From: Actinomycetes bacterium
GTDB taxonomy: Bacteria > Actinomycetota > Actinomycetes > S36-B12 > GCA-2699445
Direction: 5' to 3'
DNA: 64,000 nucleotides
Assembly: GCA_022599915.1 (NCBI GenBank)
Contig: JAHZLH010000001.1
Span: forward strand, 55,542-119,541
Shown: in pieces, positions 29,601 through 39,400 of the stretch
Layout of the letters: each line of letters starts with the position of its first letter
How positions within the stretch are numbered: position 1 is the stretch's first letter
Program-made: the position numbers and the translations under genes
Notes under the pieces: generated by a model
The model's database searches: none
Seen by the model: only the letters and a program-made list of their open reading frames with translations
What the model was told of the DNA's origin: nothing

Positions 29601-31027
29601 AACGAGGCAAACTGTTCAGAGGGATACCGACCAGCCAACATATCCAGCACGGCTTCATAGGCGCTGCTGGGAAGTTGCCGGTAGGGCCAGGCTCGTCGCA
29701 CGGTGGCGTATAACTCGTCGACATCCCATTCGTCCATCGCCACGGCAGCCACGATCTGTTGCGCGAGCACATCCAGGGGATGGCGCGGAACCTGAGTTGG
29801 TTCCAGTTCGCCGGCGGTCATCTCGGCTGCTGTGACCGCCGCCGCCAACAGATCACCGCGGTGCGTGGGATAGAACACGGCCCGCGACACCGCTCCCACC
29901 TGGTGTCCGGCGCGACCAACGCGCTGCAGGCCGGCTGCCACCCCCGGCGGGGATTGCACCTGCACCACTAGGTCTACCGCGCCCATGTCGATGCCCAGTT
30001 CCAAACTGCTGGTAGCCACAACGGAGCGCAACGCTCCGGCTTTGAGTTCGTCCTCAATAACTGTGCGGCGTTGCTTACTAACCGAGCCATGATGGGCACG
30101 CGCCAACACCGGCTCCTCCGGCAGGCGCTGCGTCCAGATCTCGTTCAACCGGGTGGTGAGTCGTTCAGCTAGTCGCCGGGAGTTGGTGAAGACCAAGGTG
30201 GATTGATGGGCAGCGATTTGATCGGTCACTGCCTCTTCGACATGCGGCCAGATAGACGGTGCGCCAGTAGTGTCACCGTCTTCGGTCTCGACCGGTGGTG
30301 GGTTCGCTAGATCGGCTACCGGTACTTCCACCTGCAGTTCCAACCGACGGTCATGCGGAGCGGCCACGATGGTGACTGGGCGATCACCTCCCAGGAAGTT
30401 CGCCACCTCCTCCACCGGTCGGACGGTGGCCGACAGTCCGACCCGCTGGGGTTGGCAGCCTAACTGTTCGAGTCGTTCCAGGCTCAAAGCCAGATGTGAG
30501 CCGCGCTTGTTGCCGGCCAACGCGTGGATCTCATCCACGATCACGGTTTGGACGTTCGCCAGCGTGGTGCGTGCAGCCGAGGTGAGCAGCAGGAATAAAG
30601 ACTCGGGGGTGGTGATCAAGATATCGGGCGGATGGTTCTGCATCCGTCGTCGTTCGTTGCTGGGTGTGTCCCCGGTGCGCACTCCGACGGTGATCTCGGC
30701 AGCGTTGGGGTCGATGCGCTGCAGACCCGCCAGTGGCGCGCGCAGATTCCGTTCGATGTCGGCGGCCAATGCTTTGAGTGGCGATATGTAGAGCACCGAG
30801 GTCCCGGCTGCTGCGTCAGTGTCATCGCGGCGGTTTAACTGATCGATCGCCCACAAGAAGGCCGCCAATGTTTTGCCTGACCCGGTGGGGGCCACGACCA
30901 GGGTGTGATCCCCGGACCCGATGGCGGACCACGCCTGTGCCTGGGCGGTGGTCGGTGCAGCGAACGATTCGGCAAACCACTGGCGAGTGGTGCCGCCGAA
31001 ACCACTCAGTGGCGAGGAATCGTTCAC
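26675..31027 (-). CDS. lhr: Lhr-type ATP-dependent DNA helicase
   Basis: A 1450-residue superfamily 2 helicase. Walker A APTGSGKT is at 46-53, DEIH at 165-168, and the C-terminal helicase lobe has the FTNSRRLAERL and SSLELGIDMGAVD blocks. A winged-helix/Lhr core and a long C-terminal Lhr-CTD follow, as in mycobacterial Lhr, a 3'-5' translocase involved in DNA repair. The start is GTG 31027, giving a normal N-terminus (about ten residues before the Q-region); the open frame continues upstream but that part lacks similarity and opposes DUF3046. It is divergent from DUF3046-recA. Confidence 0.95.
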   Translation of the reverse strand: MNDSSPLSGFGGTTRQWFAESFAAPTTAQAQAWSAIGSGDHTLVVAPTGSGKTLAAFLWAIDQLNRRDDTDAAAGTSVLYISPLKALAADIERNLRAPLAGLQRIDPNAAEITVGVRTGDTPSNERRRMQNHPPDILITTPESLFLLLTSAARTTLANVQTVIVDEIHALAGNKRGSHLALSLERLEQLGCQPQRVGLSATVRPVEEVANFLGGDRPVTIVAAPHDRRLELQVEVPVADLANPPPVETEDGDTTGAPSIWPHVEEAVTDQIAAHQSTLVFTNSRRLAERLTTRLNEIWTQRLPEEPVLARAHHGSVSKQRRTVIEDELKAGALRSVVATSSLELGIDMGAVDLVVQVQSPPGVAAGLQRVGRAGHQVGAVSRAVFYPTHRGDLLAAAVTAAEMTAGELEPTQVPRHPLDVLAQQIVAAVAMDEWDVDELYATVRRAWPYRQLPSSAYEAVLDMLAGRYPSEQFASLKPRLIWDRSNNRLAGRPGAQRLAVTSGGTIPDRGHFGVFLIGDDGNSRVGELDEEMVYESRVGDVFALGSSSWRIEDITPDRVLVSPAPGQPAKLPFWHGDNVGRSAQLGQAIGQFLDNWPDTRAEPPPALAAAAANNLADYLDEQLSATGTLPGAQRVVVEQFRDELGDRRVVVHSPYGARVHAPWALILADQLQQRYSVDAQVMPADDGIVLRLPDDGSLDSLPELADLLAVTPESVQEQLTALVAGSALFAARFRECAARSLLFPRRDPTRRAPLWQQRQRSAQLLSVAAEYDSFPVVLETYRECLQDVYDLPALTALLERIRDEQVEIVEVTTTSPSPFARSLLFNYVASFLYEGDSPLAERKSAALALDEGMLTELLGTADLRELLAPDALRLVASRLQHLGDRAARTAEQSWDVLRRIGPLREDELADRGISLQFREELARARRIFGFRLAGTSWWAVTDDAGRLRDGLGIALPPGLPEAVLATVPAAHTDLLLRYARCHGPFTTSEAGERYGLTEGTVTQVIAELVARGDLLSGEFRPGDTGSEWCHPDVLRNIRRVSAAMYRDEIEPADPEQLAIFLPAWQQVVPHGGRPRRRGTDGLLDAIEQLAGVPLPASQLDAPILSSRVADYQPAMLDELTLSGEISWWGAAALPKDGWICLAPSDQVNALLPEPQMPDHPIDVELLALLESGGAWFTHDLHDRLPHFEGIPRADVEAALWRLVWSGRVTNDTISIVRRRAQPTPRRTTSRRGRRARIARPQPSGRWSALAPGVEPDPTHAITQAEVLLERYGLVSRSTVSAERRSYAPIYRALSALEDRGRCRRGYVVAGLGGSQFALPQAVDQLRAAEPQHRVHVLAAGDPANPYGAALPWPDHPGAARPGRKAGALVVLMDGALLAYVERGGGSVLTFSDESPQLQSAAAALVSAVTESSLSPLAIKRIDGGGLDHPWTAALVAAGAERTPNALRVRR

Positions 31028-31147
31028 GACCCCATGGTGGACCTCTCGCGCGCTTTCGGCCACATCGACCCGTAGTTGCTGGCGCAGCCAGCCGCCAGCG
31101 ATGGCCCGACTATGCCGTTGTTGTTGCGGCAGTGGCAGGATCGGGGC

Positions 31148-31342
31148 GTGAGACTCACCGAGTTTTGGCGCCGCATGCACCTGGTCTTCGGCGAAGAGTA
31201 TGCCGAGTCGTGGGCGCGCGACGTCACGTTGGCGGAGCTGGACAGTCGCTCTGTTACCGCTGCGCTGCAGGCGGGGGTGCCAGCTAAACAGGTATGGCGA
31301 GCGGTCTGCCAGCACGCCGACGTGCCGTCGAACCTTCGCTAG
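31148..31342 (+). CDS. DUF3046 protein
   Basis: A 64-residue actinobacterial protein, recognised from VRLTEFWRRM, the AESWARD block, LAELDSRSV and KQVWRAVC. Its function is unknown, but it is usually found just before recA, as here. GTG 31148 is chosen to match the family N-terminus; AGGA lies seven bases upstream, and CAGGAT six bases upstream could instead be a leaderless -10 box. Confidence 0.88.
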   Translation: MRLTEFWRRMHLVFGEEYAESWARDVTLAELDSRSVTAALQAGVPAKQVWRAVCQHADVPSNLR

Positions 31343-31434
31343 TTCGGTACGGGTCACCCACCTGGGAACGACGGTGTTGAGTCGAACCTCGGCAGCGGCA
31401 CCACTGTTGCGACACACCCGGAATCAATGCGAGT

Positions 31435-31450
31435 TCGAACACATGTTCGC
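31435..31450. promoter_or_regulatory. LexA (SOS) box upstream of recA
   Basis: The core CGAACACATGTTCG at 31436-31449 fits the actinobacterial/Gram-positive SOS pattern CGAAC-N4-GTTCG. TAGGGT at 31453-31458 just downstream is a candidate -10 box that LexA bound here would block. It lies about 160 bp before the recA start. Confidence 0.85.
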
Positions 31451-31541
31451 ACTAGGGTGGGGCTATCGGAACAGCACTTGCGGCTTGTCCCCGGAGGTTT
31501 TCTGGGTGACAGTATCCACAGTTCGACCCGATACCGCCGGA

Positions 31542-31564
31542 TTGTCGGACCCTATTCCTAGGTT
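31542..31564 (+). promoter_or_regulatory. recA: recA promoter of the PafBC (RecA-NDp) type
   Basis: TTGTCGGAC at 31542-31550, eight bases, then TAGGTT at 31559-31564. This matches TTGTCRGTG-N8-TANNNT at seven of nine -35 bases with exact spacing. In mycobacteria this promoter drives LexA-independent DNA-damage induction of recA through PafBC. Transcription would begin near 31571, about 40 bases before recA. Confidence 0.7.
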
Positions 31565-31609
31565 CGGTGGCAACGGGCTTCGGCCCACGTACCTGCGACT
31601 GGAGGACCC

Positions 31610-32710
31610 ATGGCCGCCAACGACCGCGAGAAAGCGCTAGATAGCGCGTTAGCCCAGATCGAACGACAGTTTGGCAGTGGCTCGATCATGCGACTCGGGG
31701 AGGAATCTCGAGCGCCGATCGAGGTGATTCCCACCGGAGCGATTGCCCTCGATGTGGCATTGGGTATTGGTGGTTTACCGCGGGGGCGGATCGTGGAGGT
31801 CTATGGTCCAGAGGCCAGTGGTAAGACCACCGTGGCGCTGCATGCCCTTGCAAGTGTGCAACGGCAGGGCGGTATCGCGGCGTTCATTGACGCCGAGCAC
31901 GCACTCGATCCGCAATACGCCGAGCGGCTCGGCGTGGATTTGGACAGCCTCTACGTCTCACAGCCGGACACCGGTGAGCAGGCGCTAGAGATTGCCGACA
32001 CTTTGGTGCGTTCAGGAGCAATCGATCTCATCGTGGTCGACTCAGTGGCCGCACTAACTCCGCGTGCGGAGATCGAGGGCGAAATGGGAGATAGCCATGT
32101 CGGTTTGCAGGCGCGACTGATGAGCCAGGCGCTGCGCAAGATGACGGGTGCGCTCAGCGCGTCGAACACCACAGCTATCTTCATCAACCAGTTGCGCGAG
32201 AAGATCGGTGTGATGTTCGGTTCTCCGGAAACAACCACCGGTGGTAAAGCGTTGAAGTTCTATTCGTCAGTGCGGCTAGATGTGCGTCGGATCGAAACAC
32301 TCAAGGTCGGTAGTGAGCCAGTGGGTAACCGGGTTCGCGTGAAGGTCGCTAAGAACAAAGTCGCCCCGCCGTTTAAGCAAGCCGAGTTCGACATCTTGTA
32401 CGGCGAAGGTATCTCGCGCGAAGGTAGCTTGTTAGATCTGGGCGTGGACAACGCCCTCGTTCGCAAATCCGGTGCCTGGTACACCTACGAAGGTGATCAG
32501 CTGGGTCAGGGTAAAGAGAATGCCCGAACCTTCCTCCTTGACAACCCCGATCTTGCTGACGAAATCGAAAAGCGGATCAAGGAAACGATGGGGATCGGTC
32601 CGAAAGTTGATGAGCCGGTCGCAGAGCCGGCACCGGAAGCCAAGGCGGCACCAGCAAAGCGTAAGAGTCGTTCAACAGCTGCCGCTCCGCCATCACCGAT
32701 TGACCTGTGA
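31610..32710 (+). CDS. recA: Recombinase RecA
   Basis: RecA (366 residues) forms filaments on single-stranded DNA, drives strand exchange and triggers LexA self-cleavage. Walker A GPEASGKT is at 66-73; [13 protein letters not shown] and [13 protein letters not shown] are the L1 and L2 DNA-binding regions. No intein is present. The C-terminal tail is acidic then Ala/Pro/Lys-rich. GGAGGA at 31601-31606 precedes ATG 31610. It has both a LexA box and a PafBC-type promoter upstream and overlaps recX by 4 bp. Confidence 0.98.
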   Translation: MAANDREKALDSALAQIERQFGSGSIMRLGEESRAPIEVIPTGAIALDVALGIGGLPRGRIVEVYGPEASGKTTVALHALASVQRQGGIAAFIDAEHALDPQYAERLGVDLDSLYVSQPDTGEQALEIADTLVRSGAIDLIVVDSVAALTPRAEIEGEMGDSHVGLQARLMSQALRKMTGALSASNTTAIFINQLREKIGVMFGSPETTTGGKALKFYSSVRLDVRRIETLKVGSEPVGNRVRVKVAKNKVAPPFKQAEFDILYGEGISREGSLLDLGVDNALVRKSGAWYTYEGDQLGQGKENARTFLLDNPDLADEIEKRIKETMGIGPKVDEPVAEPAPEAKAAPAKRKSRSTAAAPPSPIDL

Positions 32711-33282
32711 GTTATCCAGATCACTCCGATCAACGGCCGCTATCACCGGTCGTTGAGTCGGAGTTGTCTGGGGATCAACGCGAACTGCTGCAGTCGGCAC
32801 GCGATATCGCGCTACGTCGGCTCAGTCGCTCGCAGCAAACCCGGGCCCAACTGGAGAAAGCGCTAGCGGGTAAGGAGATTCCCGACGAGGTCGCAGCCGC
32901 GGTGCTGGATCGGTTCGAAGAGGTCGGTCTGGTTGATGATCAGGCCTACGTCGCCGCTTTCTTAGAGTCGTGTCGGGCAACCCCTGGTCGCAGCCGCCGC
33001 TGGATCAATCACCGACTGGTCAGCAAAGGGGTAGACCGCGAACTGGTGCAGTCAGGAGTGGCTGAGATCAGTGACGAAGAGGAACTAGCCAGTGCAGTGG
33101 CGTTGCTGCGGCGCAAAGGCCAGTTCGATCCCTCGAACCGTAAAGAAGTGAATCGACGGTACGCTCTGTTGGCTCGCCGGGGTTTCACTCCCAACACCAT
33201 CAGCACCGCATTGGCGGAGGCTCAGCATGAGCAGGACGGTGCTGAGGAGTCCACCGACTGGGACACAGTGGTGTCGCCGTGA
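32707..33282 (+). CDS. recX: Regulatory protein RecX
   Basis: A 191-residue RecX, which binds RecA filaments and limits their activity. The three-helix repeats are visible: [39 protein letters not shown], and [17 protein letters not shown] 32707 lies inside the recA stop, so translation is coupled to recA. Its end overlaps the alkB-like gene by 4 bp. Confidence 0.93.
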   Translation: MSYPDHSDQRPLSPVVESELSGDQRELLQSARDIALRRLSRSQQTRAQLEKALAGKEIPDEVAAAVLDRFEEVGLVDDQAYVAAFLESCRATPGRSRRWINHRLVSKGVDRELVQSGVAEISDEEELASAVALLRRKGQFDPSNRKEVNRRYALLARRGFTPNTISTALAEAQHEQDGAEESTDWDTVVSP

Positions 33283-33929
33283 CTTCGATAACAGCAATGG
33301 CACCTGACGAGCAGCTGTGGCAGCCGACCTTGGGCGTGGCCGGGGGACCCACTTGGCGACCGCTGAGTCAGTTGCAGCGTACCGAGTTGAATTCGGGTGC
33401 CTGGATCGATCACCTGCCCGGCTGGCTGGTTGGGGCCGACGAGTTGATGAGTCAGCTACTTCAGCAGGTACCGTGGAAAACAGGTAGTCGGCGGATGTAC
33501 GACCACGATGTTGATGTACCGCGACTGACGAGTCACTACCGATCTTTCGCCAACGTGCCAGCCGCCTTGGTGGCGACAGCAGGCGAACGGCTCTCTGAGC
33601 ACTATGCCCGGACTGGCTGGGAACCCTTCCGCAGTGCTGGACTGTGTTTGTACCGCACTGGTGAGGACAGCGTGGCGTGGCACGGCGATCGATTTGGCCG
33701 GGGGGCCAGCAAGGACGTCTTGGTGGCGATTCTGTCGCTGGGTAGTCAACGACGGTTAGCATTGCGCGCTCGCGGGGGTGGCGAATCTTTGTCATTCCCA
33801 CTCAGTCATGGCGATCTGTTGGTGATGGGGGGCAGTTGTCAACGCAGCTATGACCACTGCGTACCCAAGACTCGCCACGCCCACGGACCACGAATCAGTG
33901 TGCAGTTTCGACCGAGTGGGGTGGCCTGA
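33279..33929 (+). CDS. alkB: AlkB-like 2-oxoglutarate/Fe(II) dioxygenase
   Basis: A 216-residue dioxygenase of the AlkB type, which removes alkyl groups from DNA or RNA bases by oxidation. The iron ligands are His135 and Asp137 (WHGD) and His193 (YDHC); Arg205 and Arg211 in PRISVQFRP fit the 2-oxoglutarate and substrate-binding arginines. GTG 33279 overlaps the recX stop by 4 bp, making it the third gene of a coupled recA-recX-alkB operon; an in-frame ATG at 33297 is an alternative. The last 35 bases overlap the convergent kinase gene. Confidence 0.9.
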   Translation: MTSITAMAPDEQLWQPTLGVAGGPTWRPLSQLQRTELNSGAWIDHLPGWLVGADELMSQLLQQVPWKTGSRRMYDHDVDVPRLTSHYRSFANVPAALVATAGERLSEHYARTGWEPFRSAGLCLYRTGEDSVAWHGDRFGRGASKDVLVAILSLGSQRRLALRARGGGESLSFPLSHGDLLVMGGSCQRSYDHCVPKTRHAHGPRISVQFRPSGVA

Positions 33930-34740
33930 GATCACTCGGCGCCTCGTGCTGCCAAAGCCGGTGCTGGAGATCCCAGGTGGCCAGGTAGCGATCGAATCGT
34001 TTGAGGTCAGCGTCTACATGCGTATGAACCTCGGCAAACGCCGCGGTCATATCTGGGGGAACGTCATACAGCACCGCGGCCACATCAATGGCGGGATCGG
34101 CAATCACAGCGAAGTCCCAATCCAACACGGCGGTGATGTCACCGACATCAGACAGCAGGATGTTGCCCCAGGCCAGGTCACCGTGGATCAAGCCCATGGG
34201 GGCCTGCTCGGCGGTAGCTAGCGCATCGGCGACATGTTGGTGGTCCACCGCAGACACTTCTGCCTGCCGAGGGGGGTTCGCCAACTGGGTCTGTAAGCCC
34301 GACCACATCCGCAGCCACGACAGATTCGCAAACGGCCAATCAGTCACGGTCACAGTTCGGCACTGTTGCAGTAGTTCCGCTATTTGTTGCGCCGCTCGTT
34401 GTCGGCCGACAGTGTCAATTTGCGCGATTGCTTCCCGCCACGGGGTGCCGGTTTCCCGCCGCAGCACCAGATGCGCGACACCGGGTTCGCCGTGCGTCAC
34501 TGCCACCATCTCAGCGGTCGGCAGCCCGAGCTCGGAGATCCGCTCATACCGCGCGATCACCTCGGGGAGTCGTTCTGGGTCGAAGCGAGGAAACCGGTGG
34601 ACGGTAGCGCCCTCGTTGGTCAACACCACACAGTTTTGCGCTCCGGTATCGATGACATCGTCGACAGGCACTCCTAGTTGCTGCAACGTGGCTACACATT
34701 GGGCAGCAAATGGCGACGGCATAAGTCTAGTGTGGCCCAT
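33895..34740 (-). CDS. Aminoglycoside phosphotransferase (APH)-family kinase
   Basis: A 281-residue small-molecule kinase of the APH/choline kinase fold. HGD at 186-188 with Asn193 forms the catalytic loop (HGDLAWGNILL), and Asp207 in LDWDF is the metal-binding aspartate. The substrate is unknown; resistance should not be assumed, since this fold serves many metabolites. ATG 34722 is an alternative start six codons in. The 3' end overlaps alkB. Confidence 0.85.
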   Translation of the reverse strand: MGHTRLMPSPFAAQCVATLQQLGVPVDDVIDTGAQNCVVLTNEGATVHRFPRFDPERLPEVIARYERISELGLPTAEMVAVTHGEPGVAHLVLRRETGTPWREAIAQIDTVGRQRAAQQIAELLQQCRTVTVTDWPFANLSWLRMWSGLQTQLANPPRQAEVSAVDHQHVADALATAEQAPMGLIHGDLAWGNILLSDVGDITAVLDWDFAVIADPAIDVAAVLYDVPPDMTAAFAEVHTHVDADLKRFDRYLATWDLQHRLWQHEAPSDLRPPHSVETAH

Positions 34741-34773
34741 CGCAAGCTGGCTGCGGCGGCGATGTGTACCGAC

Positions 34774-34779
34774 TAGGGT
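34774..34779 (+). promoter_or_regulatory. -10 box of a leaderless phosphatase transcript
   Basis: TAGGGT is followed by seven bases and then GTG 34787. No ribosome site is present, so translation from a leaderless mRNA is likely. Confidence 0.5.
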
Positions 34780-34786
34780 GAACGGC

Positions 34787-35455
34787 GTGCATCTTTACCT
34801 AATCCGCCATGGCCAAAGCCACGTGAACCTGGCGGATTTGACGGCTGATCACCGTGATGCGCCGTTGACCGACATCGGCCGACAGCAGGCAACGGCGGTG
34901 GCGAAACATGTCGCCGAGCGGATAAAGCCGACCCAGTTGTACGCCAGCACGGTGGCACGGGCAGCAGAGACCGCCGCCGCGGTGTCGGCGCAGGCGGGCC
35001 TAGCAGCGACGTTCGATGATCGGCTGCGCGAGATCGGTACCGCCTACCCCGATGGTCGGCCAGTGCCAGAATCGGAACTGGAGCCCTACGTTCCGGACAT
35101 GTGGGGAACGCTTCGGCCCTACGAGCCAGTCACCGTGGGCGGCGAATCCTGGATGCAGTTCCGTTCCCGGGTCGGCTCGTTCGTAGAAGAACTCGTCCCG
35201 GCGCGCAGCCGGTTCGGTGACCCGGAACTCGCTGAGCGCATCGCCGACGAGAAAGTAGCGGTGGTCTGCCACGCCGGTGTCATCGAAGCAGTGTTTGAGT
35301 ACGTGTTTGAGAAGGGTCCGTGGAGTGTGGTGGCGATTCACACGAATCACACCGGCATCACCCATCTGCAATACCACCCGATGCCGAACTTCCCCGACTG
35401 GTGGCTGTTGGCTCACAACCGGACTGAGCACCTGCAGCCGGACCTGGTCACATGA
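34787..35455 (+). CDS. Histidine phosphatase (phosphoglycerate mutase-like)
   Basis: A 222-residue histidine phosphatase superfamily protein. The RHG motif carrying the phospho-accepting His is at 7-9 (YLIRHGQSHVN), and the second active His is in VCHAGVIEAV near residue 161. The acceptor molecule is not clear from sequence. GTG 34787 is supported by the leaderless promoter. Its end overlaps the CDF gene by 4 bp, so the two are cotranscribed. Confidence 0.87.
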   Translation: MHLYLIRHGQSHVNLADLTADHRDAPLTDIGRQQATAVAKHVAERIKPTQLYASTVARAAETAAAVSAQAGLAATFDDRLREIGTAYPDGRPVPESELEPYVPDMWGTLRPYEPVTVGGESWMQFRSRVGSFVEELVPARSRFGDPELAERIADEKVAVVCHAGVIEAVFEYVFEKGPWSVVAIHTNHTGITHLQYHPMPNFPDWWLLAHNRTEHLQPDLVT

Positions 35456-36381
35456 GCAACCAGAACAACAACACCATTCCTGACCTGTCCAAGTACGGTT
35501 TCCTATCGCTAGCGGTCGGCCTCGTCGTCCTCACGATGAAGCTGGCGGCCTGGCTGGTCACCGGATCGGTCGGGTTGTTGTCCGATGCGCTGGAATCGCT
35601 GGTGAACATCGCCGCGGCAATCGTGGCAATCATCGCGCTGCGAGCCGCCAGCCGACCACCGGATCGGCGTCATCAGTTCGGCCACGGTAAAGCGGAATAC
35701 TTCTCTGCCTTAGTCGAAGGTGGAATGATCTGTGTCGCAGCAACGCTCATCATTTTCTCGGCAGCAGAGCGGCTACGAGATCCGCAACCGCTGGAGGAAA
35801 TCGGTCTAGGCATCTTCATCGCCATTGGCGCATCAGTGCTCAACGCGATCGTGGCAGTGATCTTGCTGCGGGTCGGTCGCAAGCAAAACAGCATGGCGTT
35901 ACAGGCAGACGCCCACCACCTGTTCACTGACCTGTGGACCACCGGCGGTGTTGTGATCGGGGTCCTTGCGGTCGGCTTCACGGGTTGGAACGTACTCGAC
36001 CCACTGATCGCGATTGCGGTGGCGATCAACATCATCATCGTCGGGGCCCGGCTGTTGCGTTCAAGCACCTCCAGCCTCATGGACCAAGCGCTACCGAGCA
36101 AAGATGTCGCCCAGATCACCGGAATAATTAGCAACTTCACTGGTGATCAGGTCTCGGTGCATGGGCTACAAACCCGACGGGCTGGTCGACAAGCATTTAT
36201 TTCCATGCACGTGCTGGTGCCCGGCGACTGGGACGTGATGACCGGCCACGATGTCTGCCACCTGCTGGAGGAAACCATCCAAAACGCCATCCCGGGGGCT
36301 GAAGTCACCACTCACCTCGAACCGCTAGAAGATCCGCGAGCTTGGAACGACACTCACGAAGGACAACATCCCATCGAGTAG
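35452..36381 (+). CDS. Cation diffusion facilitator (CDF) transporter
   Basis: A 309-residue metal/proton antiporter with six predicted helices and a cytoplasmic C-terminal domain. His156 and Asp160 (HHLFTD) form half of the usual CDF metal site and GHGKAE is at 77-82. In helix 2 the zinc-type DxxxD pattern is replaced by Glu48 and Asn52 (ESLVN), so the metal may not be zinc. It overlaps the phosphatase gene by 4 bp. Confidence 0.88.
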   Translation: MSNQNNNTIPDLSKYGFLSLAVGLVVLTMKLAAWLVTGSVGLLSDALESLVNIAAAIVAIIALRAASRPPDRRHQFGHGKAEYFSALVEGGMICVAATLIIFSAAERLRDPQPLEEIGLGIFIAIGASVLNAIVAVILLRVGRKQNSMALQADAHHLFTDLWTTGGVVIGVLAVGFTGWNVLDPLIAIAVAINIIIVGARLLRSSTSSLMDQALPSKDVAQITGIISNFTGDQVSVHGLQTRRAGRQAFISMHVLVPGDWDVMTGHDVCHLLEETIQNAIPGAEVTTHLEPLEDPRAWNDTHEGQHPIE

Positions 36382-36400
36382 TTTGTGGTTGGCTAGGGGG

Positions 36401-39400
36401 GTGACGTTGGTTAATGGCGTCCAGGTCTCGGACGATCCGGAGTGGTACCGCACCGCAGTGCTGTACCAAGTTCACGTGCGCTGTTTCGCGGACGGTAACG
36501 GTGACGGCATTGGCGACTTCGAAGGTCTGACGTCCCGGTTGGATTACATCCAGGAACTGGGCGCTACCGCTATCTGGTTGTTGCCGTTCTACCCATCGCC
36601 GTTGCGCGACGGCGGTTATGACATTTCCGACTACACCGGAATCCACCCCGACTACGGCACCATGGCCGACTTTCGAACCTTCGTGCAAGAGGCGCATGCG
36701 CGGGGGTTGCGGGTGATTACCGAGGTGGTTATCAATCACACCAGTGACCAGCATGAATGGTTTCAACGAGCCCGGAATGCCCCGCCAGACAGCGAGTGGC
36801 GCGACTTTTATGTCTGGAGTCAGACCAACCGTAAATACCAAGACGCGCGGATTATCTTTACCGATTTCGAGTCCTCCAACTGGACCTGGGACCCAGTCGC
36901 AAATTCCTACTTTTGGCACCGGTTTTACAGTCATCAACCCGACCTGAACTACGACAACCCCGCAGTACACGATGCGGTGTTGTCGGTGGTGGACTTTTGG
37001 CTAGAGGCGGGTGTAGACGGTCTGCGGTTGGATGCGGTGCCCTACCTATACGAGCGGGAAGGCACCACCTGCGAAAACCTGCCGGAGACGCACGAGTTCT
37101 TGCGGAAACTCCGCGCCCACGTCGACGAGCGATTCAGCAACCGGATGTTGTTGGCGGAAGCTAACCAGTGGCCAGAAGACACCCGCGACTACTTCGGTGA
37201 AGGCGACGAATGTCATATGGCGTTCAACTTCCCAGTGATGCCCCGGATGTACATGTCTGTTCAGATGGAAGATCGCTTTCCGCTGGTGGACATCATTGAA
37301 CAGACCCCGGACATCCCCAAGTCTGCGCAGTGGGCGTTGTTCCTGCGTAACCACGACGAGTTGACGCTGGAAATGGTGACCGACGAAGAGCGCGACTACA
37401 TGTACCGGGTCTTTGCCACCGACCAGCGGGCGAGGATCAACTTAGGAATTCGGCGGCGACTAGCCCCGCTCTTGGACAATGATCGGGCGCGGATTCGACT
37501 TCTCAATGGTTTGCTGATGTCCCTGCCCGGCACCCCTATCGTGTACTACGGCGATGAAATCGGGATGGGCGACAACATCTATCTCGGCGACCGGGACGGG
37601 GTCCGCACACCGATGCAATGGTCGGGCGACCGCAACGCCGGATTCTCGCCAGCCAATCCGCAACAGCTGTACCTGCCGGTGAATATCGATCCGGAATACC
37701 GCTATGAGTCGGTCAATGTGGCGTCGCAGGAACGCAACCCCAACTCACTGCTGCTGTGGATGCGGCGACTCATCCAGATACGGCAGCAACATCCAGCCTT
37801 CGGTACCGGTGATATCGAGTTTCTGCTGCCGAGTAACAGCCAAGTGTTGTGTTTCTTGCGCTCCGATGACGACGAAACGTTGCTTGTGGTCGTTAACCTC
37901 AGTCGGTTCGCTCAGTACGTAGAACTGGAGCTACAGGACTACGAGGGCTTCACTCCGGTCGAACTATTCGGTGAGTCGGAGTTTCCCCGGATTGGCGCGC
38001 TGCCGTATCTGTTGACGTTGGGGCCACATGCGTTCTACTGGTTCCGTCTGGAACCGCGTGCTCCCGGTGATCAGACTCATTCCGAGGAATTGCCCGGTAT
38101 CACCACCACCACCGATTGGGAGCAACTCTTCCACGATCGTCGCTCGCGGGAACGGATAGAAAACGTGCTTCCGGAGGTGTTGCCGGAACGTCATTGGTTC
38201 GCTGGAGCCGGCCGGCGAATCACCAACGTCTCCATCTCTCACGACTATCCGGTCCCGCTGGCTGGCAACCGACTGCCGGGCCGGCTGCTGGTGGTCGATG
38301 TGAGTTTCTCCCTCGGGGAGCCAGCCAGCTACTTGCTGCCAGTGACGTTCCTACCCGATATGTATGCCGAGGAGTTTCTTCGGGATCATCCCGGCGCCGG
38401 TTTGATCCGGGTAACGGCTGGTGTGGACGGGACACTTGCCGGAGTGATTTGTGATGGGATGGCTGAGGAACAGTTCACGGTGCAACTGTTGCGACGGATT
38501 CTGACCGGAGAGCCGTTGGTGGGAGACCACGGGGAAATCAGGGCCTTAACCACCAGCCAACTGGAACCCGAACTGGCTGACGTTCCTGCCGAGGAAAACA
38601 GCCTCTGGTTGTGGCCACGGCTGCTGCGCGGTGGCCAGGTGCACTCCACGGTGGCCTACGGAGATCGACTCATCCTCAAGTTGTACCGCCGCAGCGAGGA
38701 TGGGGTGAGTCCAGATTGGGAGTTGGGGCGTTTCCTCACCGAAGCTGGCGACCTCGCCGAGATCGCGCCCACGTTGGGAGCGTTGGAAATGGTGTCGACC
38801 GGCGGGAAAACTCGAACGGCCGCGGTACTGCATCGATATGTGCCGCACGAAGAAGATGGCTGGACCTATTTCCTGCGCCAGTTGGGGACATTCTTCGAAC
38901 AGGTGCCAACTACCCATGTGCGGCGGATCCGGGAAACTTCAATCCCACCGCTCCTGCGAGCCTCGCAGCCACCGCAGCTGGCGGAAGAAATGTTTGGCGC
39001 GATGTTGCAGAACATCGAGACGTTGGCTGCCACCACAGCGGACATGCATTTGGCGCTAGCCACCAACGAGGTGGATGCTGACCTGCGGCCCGAGCCATTC
39101 ACCAGTCACTATCAGCGGTCCCTGTATCAATCCATCCGCAACCGGTTGCGTCGTTCGTTGAACACACTGGCGGGGCGCCAAGTCGATTTGGATACGCGTA
39201 CCGGATCGCTGGCGGCCGCCCTATTCGCGGCAGAAGCAGACCTGGACCGGCTGCTGGATCGAGTCAAGGGGCTGCACATCGATGGCCTGCGGATGCGGAT
39301 TCATGGGAACTATCACCTAGGGCAAACACTTTTTGATGGCCGAGGTTTCACTGTCGTTGATTTCGATGGGCTGCGTGCGCAAACGCTGCCGATTCGCCGG

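Noticed and set aside
31028..31417. Upstream extension of the lhr frame by 130 codons.
   Set aside because: It runs antisense through DUF3046 and has no helicase similarity; the family N-terminus fits GTG 31027.
33895..34740. APH-family kinase as an antibiotic-resistance gene.
   Set aside because: The fold is shared by many metabolite kinases, and nothing in the context suggests resistance.
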